Assembly (NCBI GenBank): GCA_900770865.1
Contig: CAAGLU010000030.1
Coordinates: 1 to 11,742, forward strand
DNA from: an uncultured Atopobiaceae bacterium
GTDB lineage: Bacteria > Actinomycetota > Coriobacteriia > Coriobacteriales > Atopobiaceae
DNA length: 11,742 bases
Direction of reading: 5' to 3'
The position numbers and the translations under genes are program-made. This document shows, one piece after another, positions 1 to 5,510 of the stretch (position 1 is its first letter; the number at the start of each line of letters is the position of its first letter). A model generated the notes under the pieces. The model was given only the letters and a program-made list of their open reading frames with translations, was not told the origin of the DNA and did not search any database.

Positions 1-1
1 C

Positions 2-130
2 GGTGCGCCCGACATCACGACTGACAAGGACAACGGCTGGATTGTGCGGACGGCCGACGGCTCGGACTCCGCGCAGTGGGAGGTCCAGCTGGTGGTCACC
101 GAGGACGGCTACGAGCTGCTGTCCTGGTAG
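2..130 (+). CDS. C-terminal end of an unidentified protein (partial)
   Basis: An open frame runs in from the left edge for 42 codons and stops at TAG 128-130. The visible residues are polar and acidic (GAPDITTDKDNG..., ending ...EDGYELLSW) and contain no catalytic or metal-binding motif that I recognise. The alternating pattern of charged and hydrophobic residues near the end (WEVQLVVTEDGYELL) would suit beta strands. The frame reads to a clean stop and is followed by a strong rho-independent terminator on the same strand at 209-248, which supports it being the true end of a transcribed gene. Too little is present to assign a family. The start lies outside the window. Confidence 0.6.
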   Translation, partial: GAPDITTDKDNGWIVRTADGSDSAQWEVQLVVTEDGYELLSW

Positions 131-166
131 GGGACAAGCTGCCCGGCGGTTGTCACCGGAAGCAAA

Positions 167-283
167 GTCGCCGGAAGCCTCCTTTTGGCGAGAGTTGCAT
201 CCAATATTGCCCCTCCGGCGACAAATCGTCTCCGGAGGGGCTGTTTTTGCGGGTTTTGCTGCGGAAACCGTGCTTCCGGCGAC
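167..283. repeat. 12-bp inverted repeat flanking the terminator
   Basis: GTCGCCGGAAGC at 167-178 is the exact reverse complement of GCTTCCGGCGAC at 272-283. The core CCGGCGAC recurs inside the terminator at 215-222, and a related CACCGGAAGC lies at 154-163. The terminator therefore sits within a nest of related short repeats that could fold into alternative hairpins. No gene is visible between 131 and 318. Confidence 0.6.
209..248 (+). terminator. Rho-independent terminator of the left-edge gene
   Basis: A perfect 10-bp stem, GCCCCTCCGG (209-218) with CCGGAGGGGC (232-241), is followed by TGTTTTT (242-248). The loop can close further with GAC 220-222 and GTC 228-230. It lies 79 bp after the stop at 128-130. 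On the minus strand there is no good T tract, so it serves mainly the plus strand gene, although the stem could also stop the converging operon that ends at 319. Confidence 0.85.
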
Positions 284-318
284 GGGTGCGAGCGAGTGGG
301 TGCCGCCTGCGCCTGCGC

Positions 319-1062
319 CTATGCCAGCTGCGCGTACTCCTCGTCTGTAACGGGCTCAAGCCACTCGGCGTGCGCACCCTCGGCGGGCACCGCAAGCGCG
401 ATGTGCTGGAACCACGAGTCGCGCGCGGCGCCGTGCCAGTGCTTGACCTCGGGCGGAATGCTCACCACGTCACCGGGGTGCAGCTCCTGCGCCGGCTTGC
501 CCCACTCCTGGTACCAGCCGCGACCAGCCACGCAGATGAGCACCTGACCGCCCTTGTGGTGCACGTGCCAGTTGTTGCGACAGCCCGGCTCGAAGGTCAC
601 GTTGGCAGCCCCCAGCTGCGGATCGCCAAGCGGTGCGAGCCAGCTGCGCCCAATGAAGTACTGCGCGTAGGCGTCGTTGGGCTCGCCCATGGGGAAGATG
701 TCCGAGAGGCCCTGCGGCGCGTCGGCGCTCGCGGCGCCATTCTGCTCGTCTTCGCCCCAGACATCCTTGATCATGCGGAACACGGCCCAGCCCTTGGGCC
801 AGCCGCAGTACATGGCCGCGTGTGTCACCACGGCCACAATCTCGTCTCGGCTCACGCCGTTGTTCTTGGCGTTCTGAAGGTGGTACTTGAGCGAGGAGTC
901 AATCACGCCGGATGCCATGAGCGTGGTCACGGTCACGATGCACTTGGTCTTGATGTCGATGGCCTCCTGGTCCCACACCTCCCCAAACAGCACGTCGTCG
1001 TTGAGGTGCGCAAAGAGCGGGGCGATGGTGCCCAGCTGGTCTCTGCCTGCAGTCTGCTTCAT
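319..1062 (-). CDS. Carboxymuconolactone decarboxylase-like / cupin fusion protein
   Basis: This 247-residue protein joins two folds. Residues about 15-105 match the carboxymuconolactone decarboxylase/AhpD-like helical family, with the loop HAAMYCGWPKG at 81-91; H81 and C86 are the likely active residues, and the paired CxxC of true AhpD is absent. Residues about 150-225 form a cupin, with metal ligands likely among H166, H168, Q173 and H208/H210 (NWHVHHKGGQ, VKHWHG). I chose the ATG at 1062 because AAGGAG lies 6 bp upstream; an in-frame ATG at 1158 would overlap the flavodoxin gene by 34 bp and lacks such a site. It is the third gene of an operon, 62 bp after the flavodoxin. Such fusions often sit with aldehyde/alcohol redox genes, but the substrate is unknown. 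The domain call is firm; a physiological role is inference. Confidence 0.9.
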   Translation of the reverse strand: MKQTAGRDQLGTIAPLFAHLNDDVLFGEVWDQEAIDIKTKCIVTVTTLMASGVIDSSLKYHLQNAKNNGVSRDEIVAVVTHAAMYCGWPKGWAVFRMIKDVWGEDEQNGAASADAPQGLSDIFPMGEPNDAYAQYFIGRSWLAPLGDPQLGAANVTFEPGCRNNWHVHHKGGQVLICVAGRGWYQEWGKPAQELHPGDVVSIPPEVKHWHGAARDSWFQHIALAVPAEGAHAEWLEPVTDEEYAQLA

Positions 1063-1124
1063 GGTGTGCTCCTTCTCGTTGAGTGCTTCTGCCTGCAATA
1101 ATGCCGGCTCGTCTCCGTTGATGC

Positions 1125-1625
1125 CTACTTGACCAGACGGGCAATGCGCTCGGTCCACGCGTCAAGCTCGCCCTGGGTGGTCACCATGCGCGAGCCGCCG
1201 TTGGAGGCAAAGCGGACCTCCATGGGCTCAATCACGGTGGCGCCCGCTGCCGCTGCATCCATGTCCTCGAGGGCGCTGCCCGCCCATCCGGCGTTGGTCA
1301 CAAAGGGGACCACCAGCTTGCCCGAGAAGTCCTGCGCCGAAAAGAGCGAGGCAACGGCTGGTGCCATCGTGTACCACCAGGTGGGGGTGCCAACGGCAAT
1401 CAGGTCGTAGACAGCGAGGTCGTGCTCGATCGGCTCGAGTTCCGGCTCGAAGCCCTCCTCAACCTCCCGGCGGCCCTGCTCGACGGTTGTGTCGTAGTCC
1501 TCGGGGTAGGGGTCGACGGTGCGAATGCGCTCGAGGTCAGCGCCGGTTGCCTCTGCAAGCCGGGCGGCCAAGCGCTCGGTGTTGCCGTTCGACCAGCTGT
1601 AGTACAGGACGAGGGCCTTCTTCAT
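1125..1625 (-). CDS. Flavodoxin family protein
   Basis: This 166-residue protein has the flavodoxin fold. The N-terminal strand MKKALVLYYS leads into the FMN-phosphate loop SWSNGNT (residues 10-16), and the aromatic loop GTPTWWYTMAP follows the central strand. Its length and the ending (NGGSRMVTTQGELDAW) resemble the flavodoxin_4 group of small cytoplasmic electron carriers or NAD(P)H-dependent reductases. The ATG at 1625 has AGGAGG about 8 bp upstream, and this site overlaps the stop codon of the alcohol dehydrogenase (12 bp between the genes), so the two are probably translationally linked. In the operon it would carry electrons for, or protect against products of, the dehydrogenase. Its partner is not shown by the sequence. 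Confidence 0.93.
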   Translation of the reverse strand: MKKALVLYYSWSNGNTERLAARLAEATGADLERIRTVDPYPEDYDTTVEQGRREVEEGFEPELEPIEHDLAVYDLIAVGTPTWWYTMAPAVASLFSAQDFSGKLVVPFVTNAGWAGSALEDMDAAAAGATVIEPMEVRFASNGGSRMVTTQGELDAWTERIARLVK

Positions 1626-1637
1626 CGTGGTCGCCTC

Positions 1638-2825
1638 CTACCGGTACGAGCGCTCGAAGATACCGGCGATGTCCTCGTCCGTGGTGGGCTCGGGGTCGCA
1701 GGCGAAGAGCATGCCCATGGTGGCACGTGCGGTGCGGGCAAGCTCGAGGGCCTCCTCGTGGGTGCCGGTGAAGCCGTAGTCGCTCATCTTGAGGTTGGCC
1801 ACGCCGCAGGCCTCCTGTAGCGCGCGAAGCTCGTCGAGAAAGTCCTCGGGCTTCTCGGCATCCGCCTTGCCCATGGCGCGTGCCATCTCGACGAAGCGCT
1901 TGTCGCACACGTGGCGGTCAATCCAGAAGCCAAAGTAGGCAAGGCTGATCATGGTGAGGCCGGCGCCATGCGGGAGTTCGGGGTGGAATGCGCTCATCGC
2001 GTGCTCCATGGAGTGCTCTGATGTGCAGGCGGAGACCACCATGGAGTAGCCGCTCATGGTGTTGGCGAAGGCCATGTGCGTGCGCGCCTCAATGTCGGAG
2101 CCGTTCGCCACGGCGCGTGGCAGATACGCGCCGATGCTCGAGATTGCGGCAAGCTGCACCATGTCAGCCATGGGATTGGTGGGCAGCGAGATGTGGCCCT
2201 CGAGGCTGTGGAACAGCGCGTCCATGCCCTGGTAGGCCGTGAACTTGGGCGGCACGGTGGTCATGAGTTCCGGGTCGACCACGGCCAGGGTCGCAAAGAG
2301 GTTCGCCGATCCCACGCCAATCTTCTCGTGCGTGTCGAGCTTGGAGATAACGCCGGCGGAATCCACCTCGGAGCCGGTGCCGGCCGTGGTGGTGATGGCC
2401 ACCCAGGGGAGCTCGGGCTTGCTGAGCGGCTTTCTCTTGCCGGTGGTGCCTGCGGCGTAGTCCCATAGGTCGTTGGAGGGCTGGGGCGCGAACATCGCCA
2501 TGACCTTGCCTGCGTCGAGCACCGAGCCGCCGCCCAGCGCTACGATAAAGTCGCAGCCATTCTCGCGAGCGACCTTGGTGCCCGCCTCGACGGCTTCCTT
2601 TGTGGGGTTGGACCCCACGCCGTCAAAGACTACGTGCTCCACACCGGCCGCGTCGAGCTCTGCGAGCGTGCGGCTCAGGTAGCCGTTGGCTCGCGTGGAC
2701 TTTCCGCTGGAGATGACCACGAGCGCCTTTGTGCCGGGGAGGGCCTGCTCATGCAGATGCCCCAGCTGGCCGGGCCCAAACAGGACGCGTGTGGGCGCAA
2801 AGAAGCTATAGGTGTTGACTGCCAC
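1638..2825 (-). CDS. Iron-containing alcohol dehydrogenase (group III)
   Basis: A 395-residue NAD(P)-dependent alcohol/aldehyde oxidoreductase of full family length. The nucleotide-binding region GGGSVLDAGK spans 98-107 and TTTAGTGSEV spans 145-154. The usual metal ligands are present: D202 and H206 (MDALFHS), H271/H275 (HSMEHAMS) and H286 (PHGAG). I chose the GTG at 2825 because AAGGAG lies 6 bp upstream; the in-frame ATG at 2879 would add 18 unconserved residues across that site. It is first in a three-gene operon with flavodoxin and the cupin fusion, and is divergent from a LysR-type regulator. The operon probably reduces or oxidises a small aldehyde or alcohol under LysR control; the substrate cannot be read from sequence. 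Confidence 0.95.
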   Translation of the reverse strand: MAVNTYSFFAPTRVLFGPGQLGHLHEQALPGTKALVVISSGKSTRANGYLSRTLAELDAAGVEHVVFDGVGSNPTKEAVEAGTKVARENGCDFIVALGGGSVLDAGKVMAMFAPQPSNDLWDYAAGTTGKRKPLSKPELPWVAITTTAGTGSEVDSAGVISKLDTHEKIGVGSANLFATLAVVDPELMTTVPPKFTAYQGMDALFHSLEGHISLPTNPMADMVQLAAISSIGAYLPRAVANGSDIEARTHMAFANTMSGYSMVVSACTSEHSMEHAMSAFHPELPHGAGLTMISLAYFGFWIDRHVCDKRFVEMARAMGKADAEKPEDFLDELRALQEACGVANLKMSDYGFTGTHEEALELARTARATMGMLFACDPEPTTDEDIAGIFERSYR

Positions 2826-2878
2826 TTTGGTCTCCTTCTTGTGGTTGGCATTCGTTGGGAGGCGTGTTTTCTCCACCA

Positions 2879-2947
2879 ATCATGGGGTTGCGCAGGCGAG
2901 AAGTACAATGCCGCTATGGGTTGTTGCCATGCACAAAGCGCATTGTG
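2879..2947 (-). promoter_or_regulatory. Divergent control region with candidate LysR-type sites
   Basis: In the 136-bp gap between the dehydrogenase and the LysR gene, a possible minus-strand promoter is TTGTAC (2908-2903), 18 bp, CATGAT (2884-2879). Two dyads lie upstream of it: ATGG-N7-CCAT at 2916-2930, which contains the T-N11-A signature (T2917, A2929), and CACAA-N6-TTGTG at 2932-2947. Their centres fall near -51 and -67 from the predicted start, the usual place for a LysR-type activator. TACAAT at 2904-2909 could serve as a -10 for the regulator. The dyads are seen directly; their function is inferred. Confidence 0.4.
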
Positions 2948-2961
2948 GGAAGGCGGCCCGC

Positions 2962-3870
2962 ATGAACACTGACCAAGTACGTCACTTTGTTGCCGTTGCC
3001 CGCACGGGCTCGGTGACTGCGGCGGCGCGCGAGCAGCACATCTCGCAGCCGGCGCTCAGCCGCTCCGTCCAGCACCTTGAGGAGGACCTGGGGGTGGCGC
3101 TCTTCGACCGCGGCAAGAACTCGCTTGCGCTCAACCGGGTGGGGCGCGAGCTGCTGCCCCACGCCGAGGAGCTTCTCGCCGCCGAGAGGCGCATGCGCCA
3201 GGCGTCCCTCGACGCATCGCGCCGAGAGCGCGTGCTGCGCGTGGGGACCATTGCCCCGGCGCCGCTGTGGTACCTCACGTCGCTCATCGTGGAGCGCATG
3301 CCAGGCGCACTCGTGAGCTCAGAGATGGTGGGCGATGAGGCAGATGTCGAGCGCGCCCTTTTCGACTCCCTCATTGACCTGGCCATTTGCACGCGCGAAG
3401 CACCTGGTATGCGCAGCGTCCTTCTCATGCGTGAGAGCCTGTACCTCTCGGCGCCAAAGGACCACCCGCTGGCGCAGCGCGAGAGCGTGAGCTTTGCGGA
3501 CCTCGACGGTGAGACCTTCCTTCTCTTTGGGGGCATTGGCTTCTGGGGTGACATGCACAGGCGCATGACCCCGCACGCGCGCATGGTGGTCCAGGAGGAC
3601 CGCGAGGTCTGGCGTCAGCTCATGCGCACCACCCGCATGCTGGGCTTCTCGTCAGACGCGCCGGTGCTCATGCGGCCCGACGTTGCCGGCGCGGGTGCGG
3701 GTGGCGAGGGGCAGGTCGAGCGGGTCTTTGTCCCCATCCGCGACCCGGAGGCGCACGCCACGTTCTACCTGTGCGCCCGCGAGGACGCCTATGCGGATGG
3801 CGGGTTGGTGCGAGCGGTGACAGACGTGGTTCGGGGGTTGGGCGCAAGTGCGGCGGGAGCTGATGCCTAG
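2962..3870 (+). CDS. LysR-family transcriptional regulator
   Basis: This 302-residue DNA-binding protein has the standard LysR layout. The N-terminal winged helix-turn-helix (MNTDQVRHFVAVARTGSVTAAAREQHISQPALSRSV and onwards, residues 1-65) carries the conserved A-A and Q-P-A-L-S-R positions. A linker helix follows, then the periplasmic-binding-like effector domain from about residue 90. The ATG at 2962 is chosen because LysR proteins begin just before this helix and a GGAAGG site lies upstream at 2948-2953; the frame extends further upstream, but that stretch overlaps the intergenic dyads. It is divergent from the dehydrogenase operon, which it most likely controls along with its own gene. 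The effector is unknown, probably a substrate or product of that operon. The C-terminus has a glycine/alanine-rich insertion (AGAGAGGEG). Confidence 0.93.
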   Translation: MNTDQVRHFVAVARTGSVTAAAREQHISQPALSRSVQHLEEDLGVALFDRGKNSLALNRVGRELLPHAEELLAAERRMRQASLDASRRERVLRVGTIAPAPLWYLTSLIVERMPGALVSSEMVGDEADVERALFDSLIDLAICTREAPGMRSVLLMRESLYLSAPKDHPLAQRESVSFADLDGETFLLFGGIGFWGDMHRRMTPHARMVVQEDREVWRQLMRTTRMLGFSSDAPVLMRPDVAGAGAGGEGQVERVFVPIRDPEAHATFYLCAREDAYADGGLVRAVTDVVRGLGASAAGADA

Positions 3871-3884
3871 GGTTCGAGGCGCTG

Positions 3885-4160
3885 GTTGCCCTTCTCGCTC
3901 CCATCCGCGCAAGTTACTTTGCTCTCCCGGGACGCAAAAGTTAGCAAGTGAGTATTGGATGCATGGCCGGTTGTCCGTCAAGAGGCCGCCCGGCCTGGTC
4001 TGCTCGCAAAATGACGTCGCATTTCTCAGCGGACGCTGGGTCTGATGGGCAAGGTGCGGGTTTGCGGGTACGCGGGCGTCCGCTTGCGGTCCTTGAGTCA
4101 ACTCACTTCCTGGCTTTTGCGGTCTCTTTTGCCTTTCGCTCTTGCGCGGATGCGCTGCCC
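3885..4160. repeat. Intergenic repeat, copy 1
   Basis: This stretch between the converging LysR and SnoaL-like genes matches 8374-8648. From 3901 to 4160 the alignment is ungapped (constant offset of 4488) with about 74% identity by hand count, rising to about 82% over 4011-4160. Best kept blocks are AAGGTGCGGG (4051-4060), CTCACTTCCT (4102-4111), CTTTTGCGG (4114-4122) and GCGCGGATGCGCTGCC (4144-4159). Differences spread over all three codon positions (11, 8 and 8 in the conserved part), so it does not behave like coding DNA. No gene is visible in 3871-4189. It may be a small RNA, a structured 3' element or a decayed non-autonomous mobile repeat. Confidence 0.8.
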
Positions 4161-4181
4161 GTGCTGGTACCTCCGCTGCCG

Positions 4182-4208
4182 GAACTCCGCTAGAACTTTC
4201 CGGAGTTC
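4182..4208 (-). terminator. Stem-loop over the stop codon of the SnoaL-like gene
   Basis: GAACTCCG (4182-4189) pairs perfectly with CGGAGTTC (4201-4208), with an 11-base loop that contains the TAG stop codon of the minus-strand gene. No T tract follows, so it may be a weak terminator or an RNA 3'-end stabiliser rather than a canonical terminator. Confidence 0.4.
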
Positions 4209-4750
4209 GTCGGCTCCTCACGTGCGGGAACGGGCTCCTTGTTGGTCCAGTGCTCTGCGATGCGCTCCCCTTCAAGGCGGAAGAGGTCAAAGTAGGCATA
4301 GGGGACGCCGTCAACGAGAACCTGCGAGTAGGTCGCGACGTAGTCGCCCGTGCCAACCACCTTGAACACGAAGTCGTACGAGACGTCGTGCTTGACCAGC
4401 CAGTCGTGCCATGCGGTGATGCCTTGTCCCAACGCGGGGTCGTGCTGGCGGACGTCTTCGGCCACGTAGGCGTCGAGCGCCTCGAGGCTGCGGTTCTGCA
4501 TCATCTCGGTCAAGAAGCGCCGTACGGTGGCCTTGCTCTTCTCGGAGTCAATCGCCCCGTTGGGCGCAAAGTCGCCGAGCACCTGGTCTGGGGCTCCCTC
4601 GGCGGGGGAGCGGTACTCCTCGATCACGTCCCAGTGCTCCACAATGCGGCCGTTCTCCCCGGCGCGGAAGATGTCCGTGGTGACCCACTGCGCCACGCCG
4701 CCGTTGAGGTTCTGGTACACGTGCATGAAGACGAACTTGCCGTCCTGACA
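4190..4750 (-). pseudogene. 5'-truncated SnoaL/NTF2-like protein gene
   Basis: The frame encodes the last third of one SnoaL/NTF2-like domain (DGKFVFMHVYQNLNGG..., TTDIFRAGENGRIVEHWDVIEE) followed by a complete second domain (from SEKSKATVRRFLTEMM to the FRLEGERIAEHWTN strand). The first domain lacks its N-terminal helices and strands, roughly 70 residues. Upstream of about 4750 the frame stays open but reads as low-complexity, promoter-like sequence with no homology and no start codon preceded by a binding site; AAAGGAG at 4753-4759 lies next to an ATG at 4751 that is in another frame. I infer a deletion or rearrangement that removed the 5' half. Proteins of this fold often occur beside cupin, flavodoxin and dehydrogenase genes, so it may be a relic of the neighbouring operon. 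It could instead be a short expressed second domain. Confidence 0.6.
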
Positions 4751-4821
4751 TGCTCCTTTGCTACGGGCGGGATTGCCGCCGCTGCCCGGCGTTGCCGGCT
4801 GTGCCCCCAAGCTTAGCAGAC

Positions 4822-4842
4822 GTGTCAAATCGATATTGACAC
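4822..4842. promoter_or_regulatory. Operator 1: inverted repeat over the -35
   Basis: GTGTCAA (4822-4828) and TTGACAC (4836-4842) form a perfect 7-bp inverted repeat with a 7-bp spacer. The right arm contains the -35 hexamer. It has the same geometry and outer GTGT/ACAC as operator 2; the two centres are 26 bp apart. The likely ligand is the operon's own Rrf2-family regulator (inference). Confidence 0.65.
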
Positions 4843-4864
4843 CTAACGTGTAATCGAATATATT
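4836..4864 (+). promoter_or_regulatory. Strong sigma-70-type promoter of the transporter operon
   Basis: TTGACA (4836-4841) and TATATT (4859-4864) are separated by exactly 17 bp, giving a near-consensus housekeeping promoter. The predicted start near 4871 leaves a leader of about 25 bases to the ATG at 4896. Both hexamers are overlapped by inverted repeats, so this is a strong promoter that is probably held down by a repressor. Confidence 0.85.
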
Positions 4865-4870
4865 ACACGT
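4846..4870. promoter_or_regulatory. Operator 2: inverted repeat over the -10
   Basis: ACGTGTAAT (4846-4854) and ATTACACGT (4862-4870) form a perfect 9-bp inverted repeat with a 7-bp spacer. It covers the -10 hexamer and runs to the predicted transcription start. A protein bound here would block the promoter. It shares the core GTGTNAW-N7-WTNACAC with operator 1. Confidence 0.75.
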
Positions 4871-4895
4871 AACGCACAGCGACCAAGGAGGCGCC

Positions 4896-5507
4896 ATGGA
4901 CGCGCAGGACTGCCTGAACACCCTTCGACAGATCAAGGACGTTTCGTTTGCAACGGTGGACGAGGAGGGCCACCCCCAGATCCGCATCATCGACGTGATG
5001 CTCGTCGACGAGGGGGCGCTCTACTTCTGCACCTCGCGTGGCAAGGACTTCCACGCCCAGCTCCTGCGCGACCCGCACGTGGCCATCGTGGGCATGACGC
5101 GCGACTACAAGATGGTCCGCCTTGCTGGCGAGGCTCGCCTGGTCGAGAACGACGCCCACGAGCTCATCGACCGCATCTTTGACGAGAACCCCTCGATGAA
5201 CGACGTGTACCCCGGCGACTCCCGCTACGTGCTGGATCCCTTCCGCATCGACTCCGGTTGCGTCGAGCTCTTCGACCTGGGGGTCACGCCCATCTTCCGG
5301 CAGACCTTCTCGCTGGGCGGTGCCACCACGCACGTGCAGGGCTTCCGCATCACGGACGCCTGCATCGGCTGCGGCAAGTGCGCGCGCAGCTGCCCACAGC
5401 AGTGCATCACGCCGGGCAAGCCATTCGTCATTGCCCAGGAGCACTGCCTGCACTGCGGCCTGTGCTTTGAGAACTGCCCCGTCAAGGCCATCAAACGAAG
5501 GGGATAG
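4896..5507 (+). CDS. PNPOx-like flavin split-barrel protein with two [4Fe-4S] clusters
   Basis: A 203-residue cytoplasmic redox protein. Residues 1-145 fit the pyridoxamine-phosphate-oxidase-like split barrel that binds FMN or another flavin (FATVDEEGHPQIRIIDVMLVDEGALYFCTSRGKD). Residues 150-200 form a bacterial ferredoxin domain with two complete cluster motifs: C156, C159, C162, C166 and C184, C187, C190, C194. The ATG at 4896 has AAGGAGG 4 bp upstream. It is first in the operon, with 3 bp to the permease gene. A flavin next to two clusters suggests electron transfer to a small substrate, perhaps one brought in by the transporter; the substrate and electron donor are unknown. Such fusions are common in anaerobes and are usually annotated only by domain. 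Confidence 0.92.
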   Translation: MDAQDCLNTLRQIKDVSFATVDEEGHPQIRIIDVMLVDEGALYFCTSRGKDFHAQLLRDPHVAIVGMTRDYKMVRLAGEARLVENDAHELIDRIFDENPSMNDVYPGDSRYVLDPFRIDSGCVELFDLGVTPIFRQTFSLGGATTHVQGFRITDACIGCGKCARSCPQQCITPGKPFVIAQEHCLHCGLCFENCPVKAIKRRG

Positions 5508-5510
5508 CCC

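Noticed and set aside
76..1101. Long open frame of 341 codons on the plus strand
   Set aside because: It is antisense to the cupin fusion gene, whose two domains and ribosome binding site are clear; the plus-strand product has no family features.
3940..4160. Similar minus-strand translations in both repeat copies (for example PLRNA in each)
   Set aside because: The similarity follows from the ungapped DNA match. Substitutions are spread over all codon positions and no ribosome binding site or shared start is seen.
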